A DNA stretch of 64,000 nucleotides from Tritrichomonas musculus (GCA_039105265.1 JAPFFF010000003.1:7192001-7256000), one strand, 5' to 3'; counted from the first letter of the stretch, positions 11,189 through 20,548 are shown. Notes: generated by a model from the letters alone, not told the origin. Made by a program: numbers and translations.

Positions 11189-12707
11189 AGTATCGGTTAC
11201 TGAGTTTGTTGTTGAGATCGTTGATGGATGTGGTGAATGATGTTGTCGTCACGTAGTTACTGAGGTTGTTGTTAGTTAAGGAGAGCTTGTCATCAACTTC
11301 TTTCTTTGTGTATCTGTTGTTTAGGGATGTCGTCAATGAATTGATATCACTAGTATGCTTCGTTGATGTAACGAACTTGTTATCGACTTCACTCTTTGTA
11401 TACCTGCTGTTGATGGAGTTGTTGATAGTGGATACCTTGTTATCGATCTCGCTCTTGATGTATCTGTCACTGAGTTCGTCATTGATATCGCTAACGGTTG
11501 TGGTGAATGATGATGTCGTTACGTAATTATTGAATTTATTATTCGTTTATGTGAGTTTATCATCAACTTCTTTCTTTGTATATCGATCTGTAAGTGATGT
11601 ATTGAGATCGCTTATCGATGAATCGAATGATGTCTTCAACACATAATCATCGAATTTATTATTTATCGGAATGAGTTTATCATCAACTTCTTTCTTCGTA
11701 TATCTATCACTGAGATCTGTAGTTATCGATCCAACATCACCAATGAGCTTATCATTAATAGGTTTGAGTTTATCATCAACTTCGGATTTGGTATATCGAT
11801 TATCAACAGCAGTATTCAATGAGTTGATTTCATTAGTGAGTTTTTCATTAACATCATCGAGATCGACTTTACATGCCATAGTATTACTTATTGATGATAC
11901 ATCGTTAGTGAGTTCATCAACATCAGTTTTCAGTTGAGTGATATCAGTTGTATTCTTATTGATTGAAGGTTCGAGTTCATCATCGATACAAGCATTGATA
12001 TTCGTTATCATCTCAATAGCTAGTGCCATACCATCATCGAGAATCTCAATTCGTTTATCATGCTTGAGAGTAATCAGATGAAGTGTTTCATCATTGTTTT
12101 CGAAATGAACGAGTGATTCATTAAGATTAGTAATCATGGAATCCATTGCAGCGTTTACATCATCGACAGTGACTTCAACAGGTGGTTCATCAATGATTTC
12201 ATCTTCAACGTCATTAGCGAGTAAGTCGATATCTCTAGTGATTATTGTTGGTGATTTCTTTATCGATGCATGTGTAGATGTTGTTGAAGGTTGATTATCG
12301 ATATTGATATCGGGATGAGTGCTGAGATGTTGATCTAGAGTGTCTGATACCTCAGTTATTTTTTCAATCAATGCATTCTCTACTTCATAGTGCACCCCAT
12401 CGATTTTATTCACAGCTGCAGCTATTTTATTATTACTATCACTCAATGACATGATATTATTCATTACATCATTCATCGATGTGGGTTCATCATCAATCAT
12501 CACAATAATATCATTATCGAATATCGGCGTTGATTTAAATGTAACACTAGCTCCATCGAAGTTCTCAAAACGAGTGGGTCCATCGAAAGTTGCATCGTGA
12601 TACACATGTAATGTATTCAGTAATCCATTGATATCACCGGTACCTCCACCACCTCCACCTACAAGAGCTTTATCTATAGCATTCTGTTTCGTTAATATTC
12701 CAGTCAT
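11136..12707 (-). pseudogene. tail-fibre-like repeat protein with one nonsense codon
   Basis: A 524-codon frame interrupted once, by TAA at 11549-11547. The N-terminus has a run of six glycines (LVGGGGGGTGDING) and a short beta-rich head-like segment. The rest is a predicted elongated coiled shaft with repeated NRYTKKEVDDKL / DRYTKSEVDDKL units (at least seven), a motif seen in phage and giant-virus fibre or receptor-binding proteins. The part beyond the stop keeps the repeat register to the end (SKSESDNKYES), so loss of frame is recent or the stop is read through. Likely a capsid-vertex spike. The upstream product alone is 386 residues. Confidence 0.78.
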
Positions 12708-12812
12708 GTATGTTTCATCGATGTTAAAAATAGTAGATATGCATTCATGCTAGTGTAGTTCGCTTCATCCACGTAGTGGACTTTGCTTCGCAAATGAATC
12801 GCTGATGAAAAT

Positions 12813-13142
12813 TCAATATTCAAGTTTCAAGAAAAGCGTGAAATTATCAGGTTTAATCTCTTTACCTTCAGCATCAGTGAACCACACTTTAAAGGTATTT
12901 TTACGTGATATAATTTCGTACTTGCGATTATCATCAGGAGGTGTTAAGTTCGCATACCACACTAAGGAATCACAGTATTCATCACGTGGAACGAATGAGC
13001 AATGGACTTCAGTTTCACCATCGAGATAGTGTTGACAAGTAGCTCTACAGTATTGAAATGATATGTATCGATCATTCGATGAGTTAACGAATTCTGGAGG
13101 TAATGTATTCTCATAATCGCGAGTGATGAAGTATGTTTTCAT
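12813..13142 (-). CDS. small element protein, possible minor virion protein (109 aa)
   Basis: An intact 109-residue frame between the fibre and capsid genes on the same strand. Alternating hydrophobic/polar stretches (YISFQYC, EVHCSFVP, FKVWFTD, FTLFLKLEY) suggest a small all-beta fold. Several Cys residues are present (YCRATC, EYCDS). No family is recognised. Its place within the structural gene cluster suggests a capsid-associated role. Confidence 0.65.
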   Translation of the reverse strand: MKTYFITRDYENTLPPEFVNSSNDRYISFQYCRATCQHYLDGETEVHCSFVPRDEYCDSLVWYANLTPPDDNRKYEIISRKNTFKVWFTDAEGKEIKPDNFTLFLKLEY

Positions 13143-13166
13143 CGTTGGTTCTGTGGATTGATTGTT

Positions 13167-13316
13167 TTATACTTGACGTTCATAATCATCAATGACTCCA
13201 TCACCGTTGATATCCATCGCTTCATCAAATGTATCACCTCGATAAGGATTGATGTTGAAACCAGTGATTCTCTTGATTGGGATTGAATGAAATTCTCGTT
13301 GCGAGTATGTCGACAT
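13167..13316 (-). CDS. 49-residue protein with EF-hand/dockerin-like Ca-binding loop
   Basis: A small frame in the 240-bp gap between the 109-aa gene and the capsid gene. The start at 13316 reads MSTYSQREFHSIP and the end reads DINGDGVIDDYERQV. The loop D-I-N-G-D-G-V-I-D-D-Y-E fits the DxNxDGxIDxxE calcium-binding pattern. Spacing and strand match the neighbouring structural genes, and a second such loop occurs in the gene at 17175-18050. Confidence 0.65.
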   Translation of the reverse strand: MSTYSQREFHSIPIKRITGFNINPYRGDTFDEAMDINGDGVIDDYERQV

Positions 13317-13381
13317 GTGTTTCATTCACGTTAAAATCGAAAAATATATCATTTAATGTATGTGTCGATGATGAGATTCAT

Positions 13382-15106
13382 TTACTCATAACCTGTTGGA
13401 ATTCCACGAGGATGATACTTAACACCTCCATCGATACTCCAACTCCACCATGTATCACTACAGATCCACATCTCAGGTGCTGGTGGATGAACATCTTTAA
13501 CGACAGTTCCATCATCGAGGGTATCTGGATAGAAATATGTATCGTTTTCACCTCCATGAATAGGTAATCCCTTGAATGTAACGGTGACTGAGTGACATCC
13601 AGTATCGATACCGTCGAAAACATATCCACTATTTCCACGTTCGAGTTGGAAGTTGATACCGAATGATGTGTTATCAGCAGCTGATGATGATTTATATCGC
13701 TTACCTGTGGATTCATCATTGAGTGCGAGAGAGAAAGATCTAACGAGTTTATCAGTAGCTTCAATGCATCCATCGAGTTCGTTAGCGATGAGTTGATGTT
13801 GAACGAATCTTCCATCATATGTTGTTTCGAATTCGGTATCGGGGTACTGTTTCTTGTTGACAGTGAGTTGACAGTTGCGATACATAATGTTTTGGAAACA
13901 TGTGATATCACCTGGATGACGAGGGAACATGAGAGTGATATTAGTAGCGTTGCGGAGAGGTATTGATTTAGAGACATCAAGTCCGCTATTACCCTTAGCT
14001 GAGCCCTCGAAAATCTCACGAGTGAGCTCTTGTGATGGAATGATGATTGGATTCTTTAATATTTCATATAATCCCTTCATAACTTCAGGTTTAACTCCGA
14101 ATCCAGCACAGTTAGTTCTAGCGACAGTGATAGTACCTGTATTTGCAAGTTGAAGAGTAATGAATTTAACGGTCCATACATTACCGACACTATCACCTGA
14201 TAGAGCTTTGAATTGAGTGTTAGTATCGAATGTATCTTCAGCGACGTTGTTAGAGGAAATAACACTGTGTACTATCTTTGCTGGCATATTGATTTGTGTG
14301 AAGTGAGCTGTGATTGGGAGATACCATGGAGTGTTATATTCACCTGCTGGATCATAATCCATGAATTTCAATACATCAGCAACAGCTGTAGGATTTACTT
14401 GACACCAAACGAGTGCTTCTAATGATGTGCGAATTTCTTCTTCAAATTCACCGAGGATTCGATTGGGATAGAGTCTCCATGCTTGTAATGCGAGTTGATC
14501 TGTGAATGGGATGATGAGATCGAGTTTAACATCAACAGCTTTACCACCTTCGAAATTCGATAACGGAATGTAAACACCACACTTGCATGGCATGTAATTC
14601 ATAACGTTTTCCCATATGGAATGAGCATGAGGATTAGCTGCTTTAGCATCACGAGCTTTAATAGAATTGTAAGCAAATGATTCGCGAATGAGTTCATCTT
14701 GACGATATGTATCAATGAGTTTACCGTTAACCCAGAACCTACAGTCTTCAATGAATTCAACAGCATCTTTAAATCCGATGAATATACGATTCAAACCTTC
14801 TGAATCACGTAATGAAATATCACCTTCTTTAATATCGTTTTGAAGTTTTACCTTGAATTCAACTGTTGCATTGATGAACCCCTTTTCGATTTGACTGATG
14901 GTGTGTCCGCTGTGTGTGAGCTTCAAACGTGTTTTAGTACCGACGGGCATAGGTACATCTTTATTCTGAAACTCTTCAGTGACGAATGAGAATGTATTAT
15001 CCCCACCGTTTTTCTGTACGAGATTTCTGAGTGTATCGTTAAAGAATTCGAGAATATCACCTTCATCATTTCCGCTGTTTTTGAATTGAGCGTTCTGATA
15101 TGTCAT
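13382..15106 (-). CDS. major-capsid-like protein (574 aa)
   Basis: An intact 574-residue frame, the largest in the element. Features typical of double-jelly-roll capsid proteins of Mavericks and polinton-like viruses: beta-rich throughout, an N-terminal helical arm (FFNDTLRNLVQ), and a central GVYIPLSNFEGG...LIIPFTDQLALQAWRLYPNRILGEFEEE segment that resembles the conserved hinge of this family. The length also fits the family range. The C-terminus is acidic and Trp-rich (MWICSDTWWSW). Upstream of the ATG lies GTGAACCCAA. It would assemble the icosahedral shell with the 15186, 17175 and fibre products. The call rests on motif resemblance and gene context, not a search. Confidence 0.82.
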   Translation of the reverse strand: MTYQNAQFKNSGNDEGDILEFFNDTLRNLVQKNGGDNTFSFVTEEFQNKDVPMPVGTKTRLKLTHSGHTISQIEKGFINATVEFKVKLQNDIKEGDISLRDSEGLNRIFIGFKDAVEFIEDCRFWVNGKLIDTYRQDELIRESFAYNSIKARDAKAANPHAHSIWENVMNYMPCKCGVYIPLSNFEGGKAVDVKLDLIIPFTDQLALQAWRLYPNRILGEFEEEIRTSLEALVWCQVNPTAVADVLKFMDYDPAGEYNTPWYLPITAHFTQINMPAKIVHSVISSNNVAEDTFDTNTQFKALSGDSVGNVWTVKFITLQLANTGTITVARTNCAGFGVKPEVMKGLYEILKNPIIIPSQELTREIFEGSAKGNSGLDVSKSIPLRNATNITLMFPRHPGDITCFQNIMYRNCQLTVNKKQYPDTEFETTYDGRFVQHQLIANELDGCIEATDKLVRSFSLALNDESTGKRYKSSSAADNTSFGINFQLERGNSGYVFDGIDTGCHSVTVTFKGLPIHGGENDTYFYPDTLDDGTVVKDVHPPAPEMWICSDTWWSWSIDGGVKYHPRGIPTGYE

Positions 15107-15176
15107 TTGGGTTCACATAAAAAAATCGGAAGTACTGTTGATGAACTAGCATTGAATAAATCACTTTTTATTCCCA

Positions 15177-15186
15177 ACTCAAAATA
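15177..15186 (+). promoter_or_regulatory. initiator-like ACTCAAAAT before the 15186 gene
   Basis: ACTCAAAAT lies directly before the ATG. The same ACTCAAA sequence abuts the start codons at 15600 (15592-15599) and 18050 (minus strand, 18051-18057). It resembles the trichomonad initiator TCA(Y/A)WWWWT, suggesting host transcription machinery starts just upstream of these genes. Confidence 0.5.
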
Positions 15187-15503
15187 TGGCGTTCGGAAGT
15201 TGGTTGAAGAATCTCGGTAAGAAGATAGTTAATGGATTCAAGAAAGTAATACCCATCGCAAAAAAAGTAGGTAAAGTCGTTAAGAATACCGTAGCTCCAA
15301 TACTCGGAACTATAGGTAATGCTATCGGTGGTAAAGCTGGGAAAGCACTTGATATCGCAAGTAGCATCACCCGTACTGCAGCAGATAAAGCTCTCTCCAT
15401 CACTGATAAAGTCGATAACTACATCAAAACGAATGGGCGTTCAGCGATGGATGATTGGATAGCTCATGAGAGAAACCTCTCAAAACACCTCGTAATCCCC
15501 TAA
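15186..15503 (+). CDS. small basic amphipathic protein, pVI/membrane-lytic-like
   Basis: A 105-residue protein with a strongly basic, amphipathic N-terminus (MAFGSWLKNLGKKIVNGFKK), a Gly/Ala hydrophobic centre (APILGTIGNAIGGKAGKAL) and a helical C-terminus. It lies divergently from the capsid gene. In adenovirus and polinton-like viruses the gene near the capsid gene often encodes such a lytic or cementing protein. That role is inferred from composition and context only. Confidence 0.62.
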   Translation: MAFGSWLKNLGKKIVNGFKKVIPIAKKVGKVVKNTVAPILGTIGNAIGGKAGKALDIASSITRTAADKALSITDKVDNYIKTNGRSAMDDWIAHERNLSKHLVIP

Positions 15504-15599
15504 ATAAACGTGTTTGATAACGATTGATAACGATTGAATATTTATGAAATCATTCAGAAATTATCATTAATAATTCACTATTTTTATTAACACTCAAAC

Positions 15600-15953
15600 A
15601 TGGATGTTAAGATTATAGAGCCCATCACACATTACATTAAAGAATTCGATACGCCTAACGACTTCGATTCATGGTATAAGTCCCATCAAGAAGAGCTTGA
15701 TAAACTCACCACTCACAAACTCAACAAGATGTATCACATCAACGGATATCGCATCACGCGTATCAAAGGTGTATTATCACTCAAGAAAGCACCTCGAAAA
15801 TCAACTCCTAAAGATGATATCATCACTGATAATTCAGAGAACGAGCAGCGTTTCATAGCTATCGAAAATGAGATATCAGATATGTCTGAAGATATCAAGA
15901 ATATTAAGATTGCTTTAAAATCTATAGAGAACTACTTCTCAAACCTCGAATGA
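15600..15953 (+). CDS. element protein with YRITRIKG motif and coiled coil (117 aa)
   Basis: An intact 117-residue frame. The N-terminal half has TTHKLNKMYHINGYRITRIKG, a compact motif that looks conserved, followed by a Lys-rich linker and a C-terminal coiled coil (about residues 80-117, ENEISDMSEDIKNIKIALKS). It stops 1 bp before the convergent ATPase stop codon. An ACTCAAAC sequence precedes the ATG. Function unknown; the coiled coil suggests oligomerisation. Confidence 0.65.
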   Translation: MDVKIIEPITHYIKEFDTPNDFDSWYKSHQEELDKLTTHKLNKMYHINGYRITRIKGVLSLKKAPRKSTPKDDIITDNSENEQRFIAIENEISDMSEDIKNIKIALKSIENYFSNLE

Positions 15954-15954
15954 G

Positions 15955-16815
15955 TTATAATTGAATGAATGTTTCGCCACCGTCAATCACTTGAATTACG
16001 AGATATGGATGAGAGTCGGGATACTCATTCTTTAACGACATGATATTCTCATATTTTTCATAGAAATCATCGAAACAGAGGTTAGAAGCTGATTGACTAT
16101 AGATATATCGCAATTGTTGTTTATTGAAGCATGGGAATATGAATAACGTAGTGATTTCGTTTTTGATATGAGGTTTGAGTCCCTTCCATCCCTGAATCAA
16201 GAGAAAGAATGTCATATTCGTATGTCGACAACGACGTAACAATTGCGAGAAATACGATGTTTCATTCGTGAAGAGTTTGCTGTTACTGATATCATCAAAT
16301 AACACAAGTGTATGAAGATACTTTTTATCGAAATCATCAATGTGTAATGTATTGAATAACCCCTCAATATCTCTCTTCGTGATGTTTAATTGTGGATCGT
16401 TGAGCATGTTTTCGAGATGATTATTCTTAATGGAGTAATACTCATTCTTCGATTTAATGATTTTCTCGATAGTTTTCTCAGCATCGTATTCACTCACAGT
16501 TATTATCGGTAATCGAGATTCTATTAAAGATTTCAATGCTAAGAAAGATCTATCACTTTCATTCCCATCTTTAGTAACATAAACGAGTAGATGATGAGTA
16601 TTCATTAACGATATTTTTATCACCTCTTCCAGAGCTATCACAGTCTTCCCCTGCCCTTGTTTACCAACGATTACATTAACTGAATTATATCTCACGTTAA
16701 TCTCAGGATGTATCTTATCGATGAATGCTCCACACATATCTTTCTTCTTACTCGTTAATACCTCATTCACTTTATTTTTAACGATATCGTTTAACGATAT
16801 ATTCTCAGGTATCAT
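15955..16815 (-). CDS. genome-packaging ATPase, FtsK/HerA (A32-like)
   Basis: An intact 286-residue protein. Walker A is VIVGKQGQGKTVIA (about residues 48-61), Walker B is HTLVLFDDISNS (about 166-177), followed by an arginine-containing segment LLRRCRHTNMTFFLLIQGW and a C-terminal PCFNKQQLRYIYSQ. This order matches the A32-like packaging ATPases of Mavericks and nucleocytoplasmic large DNA viruses, which drive DNA into preformed capsids. It is next to the capsid module, as in Mavericks. All catalytic motifs are present. Confidence 0.85.
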   Translation of the reverse strand: MIPENISLNDIVKNKVNEVLTSKKKDMCGAFIDKIHPEINVRYNSVNVIVGKQGQGKTVIALEEVIKISLMNTHHLLVYVTKDGNESDRSFLALKSLIESRLPIITVSEYDAEKTIEKIIKSKNEYYSIKNNHLENMLNDPQLNITKRDIEGLFNTLHIDDFDKKYLHTLVLFDDISNSKLFTNETSYFSQLLRRCRHTNMTFFLLIQGWKGLKPHIKNEITTLFIFPCFNKQQLRYIYSQSASNLCFDDFYEKYENIMSLKNEYPDSHPYLVIQVIDGGETFIQL

Positions 16816-16865
16816 GTTTATGAGATGTAAAAATATATATCACAACAGCATCATTCGTATCCCAC

Positions 16866-17165
16866 TTACTCTTCAGGATAAGTAATTCCAGGCATTGGAT
16901 AATCGGGATCTATTGGGGCATCTTCATCAGCGTCATCAGCTAATCGAGCATCAATATATGTATCTGATGGTGGTGGAATAGGACGAGCACCGAATTGAGA
17001 TGGCGAAGCATTACCTTCGAGATACATACTAGCATCGTTAGGTACAGCCCTTACACCACCTACTGCTGTGTTTATTTCGCTAACGATGAAATTAACGACT
17101 CCATCATAAGCATGAGTATTCGTGTTATCTTTAAATGCTGATATCATTGAGCGTACCATATTCAT
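16866..17165 (-). CDS. small element protein of unknown function (99 aa)
   Basis: An intact 99-residue frame between the ATPase and the 17175 gene. The N-terminal half is helical (MVRSMISAFKD). The C-terminal half is Pro- and Asp-rich (IPPPSDTYID, DEDAPIDPDYPMPG), suggesting a disordered acidic tail. No family recognised. It is probably co-expressed with its upstream neighbour, 9 bp away. Confidence 0.6.
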   Translation of the reverse strand: MNMVRSMISAFKDNTNTHAYDGVVNFIVSEINTAVGGVRAVPNDASMYLEGNASPSQFGARPIPPPSDTYIDARLADDADEDAPIDPDYPMPGITYPEE

Positions 17166-17174
17166 AGTAGATGC

Positions 17175-18050
17175 TTAACCGTTTTCACTACGTTTCAGCT
17201 TATCGAATTCTTTCTTAGTGAGTGTGTTATGTGGATCTAATGCTGATTTAAGTGATTGATTCCATATCTTTGATGAGAGTTTACCGATGAATTTCAACTT
17301 CTCAGGACCCGTCAATGCACGTCCGATACCACCTTCAACGATTGCAGCAGCATCATCAAAAGCGGGTTGGAAGAGGTATTTCTTGAAGATCGCGTATGCC
17401 GATAAATTCTTAGGTGCTGTCGATGTGTATCGCTTACTATTAACTGCATCTTTATAGAATGGGAAGTTCTGATCGTAGTAACTAGTATCGAGGCGAACTC
17501 TACCAACATTCTCAACTAAGTCTTGTGATGTAGCATCATCGTAACCGAAGTATTGAGGATTGAATTGATCGCGAAGGAAATCTCTCTTACTATATACTTT
17601 AACTTCATTTCCGTGAGCATCAACATGTGATTTACCTCGCTGATTTCTTACTTGTGCACGTGCTGCCCTTGTTGGAAGTGCTGTGTTATATACTAAATCG
17701 TCAGCCCATTCACTCTTCTTTGTAGTCCATCCGTTAACGATTAATGGATTACCACGTTTATCATAAACGATGACATCAGGGATATCATCACCATTAACAT
17801 CAGTGAGATTCGCTAATACTGCGGGACCGTTGGGATCACGCTTATTCAAGTACCATGGTGAGTTAGGTGATGATCGATTGTGTTTCTGTATCATAGCTTC
17901 AGCGTTTTGTGGAGCGATAGCACTCTTAACACGTTTAACATCACGTTTGATATCGAGAACTATATTCATCAATGAATCCATACCAGGTTTCTTCTCAGCA
18001 GTTACTTGCTTAGGAGTATATCGCAATTGAGGGTAATTTTGTTCTGTCAT
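17175..18050 (-). CDS. element virion-like protein with Ca-binding-loop motif
   Basis: A 291-residue frame using the Met at 18050 (MTEQNYPQLRY), preferred over the upstream Met at 18092 because an ACTCAAA initiator-like sequence abuts it. About residues 84-93 read DVNGDDIPDV, a dockerin/FG-GAP-like calcium loop, followed by VIVYDKRGNPLIVNGW. The C-terminal region is basic and helical (FKKYLFQ, KLKFIGKLSSKIW). It lies just inside the right terminal repeat. Minor capsid or core protein is plausible, but no family was recognised. Confidence 0.65.
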   Translation of the reverse strand: MTEQNYPQLRYTPKQVTAEKKPGMDSLMNIVLDIKRDVKRVKSAIAPQNAEAMIQKHNRSSPNSPWYLNKRDPNGPAVLANLTDVNGDDIPDVIVYDKRGNPLIVNGWTTKKSEWADDLVYNTALPTRAARAQVRNQRGKSHVDAHGNEVKVYSKRDFLRDQFNPQYFGYDDATSQDLVENVGRVRLDTSYYDQNFPFYKDAVNSKRYTSTAPKNLSAYAIFKKYLFQPAFDDAAAIVEGGIGRALTGPEKLKFIGKLSSKIWNQSLKSALDPHNTLTKKEFDKLKRSENG

Positions 18051-18144
18051 TTGAGTCGGAATAAAAAAACAATATCCCATAATCACATTCACTAACGATT
18101 ATCCCACTGACCCCTCGTTTCACCATGCTCGTCAACGTCATTCA

Positions 18145-18581
18145 CTCACGAATCTTATACTGTATAACACCTCTTAATATCTGGGGGTCCTCTCGATACC
18201 TATTAAAACACCATCAAATCTCCATAACTGATTTATCGTGTATTAATTATCACTCACGTGATTTTCACTCATATTTAGTCCCTTCCGACATCTCTCCAGA
18301 CGCCCGTAAACGCTTTTTTTGTATGGTTTTCATGCGTGAAACACGTGATTGATATGTCGTCAACTACTCTCACAAACGTTGTTTTTGTATGGTTTTCATG
18401 CGTGAGAAACACTTAGGATCCAAAAATGAAAATCGTAAAACAGGGGCTCAAAATGGGTATTTACACGGGGTTTTGGCCCGAGTAAGCCATACCCTGAAAA
18501 TGGTCTAGTTGTCCTTGGGATTTGGGGTCATATTTGAAGCTCAAAATATCCGAGGGCCCAACGCGCCTACCCTATACTACT
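18145..18581 (-). repeat. right inverted terminal repeat (437 bp)
   Basis: Reverse complement of the left repeat with about five substitutions, for example CAGATA versus CGGATA near the outer end and a T/G change beside CCAAAACCCCGTG. It ends CCTATACTACT immediately before the TTGTG duplication. Confidence 0.95.
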
Positions 18582-18586
18582 TTGTG
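18582..18586 (+). repeat. target site duplication TTGTG, right copy
   Basis: The right-hand copy of the 5-bp duplication. Removing the element and one copy restores AGTCTTGTGCCACAAGTAG, which contains the palindrome CTTGTG-C-CACAAG. Confidence 0.85.
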
Positions 18587-18880
18587 CCACAAGTAGCACT
18601 AAATTAAATACCAAAAGAGCTGATTTTTGGGGGTTTTCGTTAATTAAATTAGCTGTCACGCGACTGTGGCGGGTATATATACTAATTTGGTCGAGGATGA
18701 CAAAAATGACAATTTTTGGTAGACTGAATGAATTAGAGTTAGGGGAGTGAGCGAAGCGAACGTGGGCGTAAGGTACGTAGTACCTGTAGCACCCCCTAAC
18801 ATAGATACTGCTTCTTCTTTATACAAATAAATAAAGGTATGGAAACTTCTATCCACTCGACAGATCATTTTTCTTTCAAT
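18587..18880. other. right flank, GC-richer segment with structured hairpin
   Basis: Unlike the AT-rich DNA beyond 18880. A hairpin is closed by GTTAGGGG (18739-18746) and CCCCTAAC (18794-18801). It contains the inner palindrome GGTACGTAGTACC (18773-18785) and GAGCGAAGCGAACG. The segment probably continues the DNA into which the capsid element inserted, and so may be the far end of the helicase-bearing element. No gene is supported. Confidence 0.5.
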
Positions 18881-20548
18881 ATATAATTTTTAAATGACAG
18901 TATTAATGATAAATATAATATAAAAAAGACCTATTTTTCGAGAGGAATTTAAGATAAAAATAAATTATTTTTTTTGAAAAAAATTGAATCCTAATCCAGT
19001 TATCTTAATTCAAAAAACAATTTTTTTTTATTTTTATAAATATATTATTTTTAAATATAATTATATAAGTAATTTATATTTCATGAGGAAGAACTCGAAA
19101 TTTACCAATTTTTATATTCAGATCACAAATGATATGAATTATTTTAACCTAAAAGGCGAATTTTTTTTTACCTAAAAGGCGAATTTCAAAATTTTGAAAA
19201 TTATGAGTTTATACAGGAAATTGTTTTCTAATTTTCTTCATATTGATATTAAAAATTCTATTCCCAATTCGTTCAAATCACTTTTTCCATTTTAATTGTT
19301 GATTATACATCATGGATAAGCAAACCAAGCAAAGATTATTCATTTTTAATATTTTTTCCTAAAACTCAAGCAAATTTCCCAAATTTACTAAATAAAAGCG
19401 ATTTACAAAATAACTATCGTACAAATTCCAGCACATAGTTGGCAGATGAAAAAACTATCGATAATTTATTTGTTTATAAGGAAAATAAAACATACTGGAA
19501 TTAATAAAAGAATTATTTTGTAAAACAATCTTATTTAGTGAGTTTTTTGAATTTGTTTGAGCTTTAGGAAAAGGAATTCTAAAATAATTATCTTTGCATG
19601 GTTTACTTTTCCACGTTGCGCTGGGATATACCTAAGAATTGTTTTGTAAACTACTCTTATTTAGTTATTTTGTTGAGTTTATTTGTGTCTTTGGAAGAAA
19701 TACTATAAAAAAAATAAATTAACCTTTTTGGTCAAAAAATTTTCATCTTTATTGGTCAATAATAAAATTCATATCATCAATGATATGAACTATACAAAAA
19801 ATTGATAACATCATATAAGATCTCAAAATCCACTCGAAAAACATGGCCTTTTTTTATTTTATTTTCTAATAAATAAAAAAATGAAGAATATATAAAAAAA
19901 CTAAATACTTTTGTCGACTCATTCATCTTTAAATTGATTTTTTCTTAAAAAAAAATTTTTTTCTCATTATGCATTTTATGAGATTTGAATTAAGCACTTT
20001 CATGCTATTTTCAAATATGTTAATAATATGATAAAACAATATTAGATATGTATTAAACTTTGATGAGGTTTTTTCCGTAGATCAAAAATTGCAAATTTTT
20101 GGATTTCATTTTTTTCTTGTTTTTCAGTAATAAAATTAAAATTTTATTTTTTTGAATTTATATTTATGCTACAAATATTATATACATGACGAAGGACTAA
20201 TTTTAAATAAAAAATGATCAATATTCGAGCTTTTTTTGCATAAAATAAAATTGAATTGAAAAAGAGTTTCCATACCTTTAAATAAATTAATGAAGAACTT
20301 AATTTGACATCCTTGATTAAGTTATATTTGTTCTTCTTCATCAAGATTGAATTTTTTTAAGACTCATTCTTCTATAATATTTTAAAAATATATAATTTAA
20401 ATATAAAAATTAAAATTGTAATTAAAAATATACTTAAATTTGAAAATATTAATATATATAATTAATTTTAACCTCAAAATCTTTGCATTTAAGAAAAAGT
20501 TTTTATTGTCTAATTCAAAAAGTTAATCAAGTAAATTGAAAGTTTTAT
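18881..20548. other. AT-rich intergenic DNA, no gene seen
   Basis: No coding frame is supported. A small direct repeat of CCTAAAAGGCGAATTT occurs at 19149-19187. Otherwise poly-A/T-rich. Confidence 0.6.

Larger units (their letters stand above)
9603..18581. mobile_element. 8,979-bp Maverick/Polinton-related, capsid-encoding element
   Basis: Bounded by 437-bp inverted repeats that start 5'-AG and end CT-3', with a 5-bp target duplication: the signature of a Maverick/Polinton insertion. It encodes a major-capsid-like protein, an FtsK/HerA-type packaging ATPase, a fibre-like repeat protein, a small basic membrane-active-looking protein, two proteins with Ca-binding-loop motifs and several small unknowns. 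Every sizeable frame inside is accounted for, and none is a protein-primed polymerase B, retrovirus-like integrase or cysteine protease. It is about half the size of typical trichomonad Mavericks. Near-identity of the two repeats points to recent insertion. One gene (fibre) carries a nonsense codon, so this copy may be already decaying or may depend on partners in trans. Confidence 0.9.

Noticed and set aside
13378-14019. 213-codon frame antisense-shifted within the capsid gene
   Set aside because: Same strand but another frame of the intact capsid gene; Ser/Leu-rich shadow without motifs.
9603-18581. Adintovirus/Maverick with polymerase hidden in small frames
   Set aside because: All sizeable frames between the repeats were examined; none shows polymerase B exonuclease or palm motifs, or an integrase DDE pattern.
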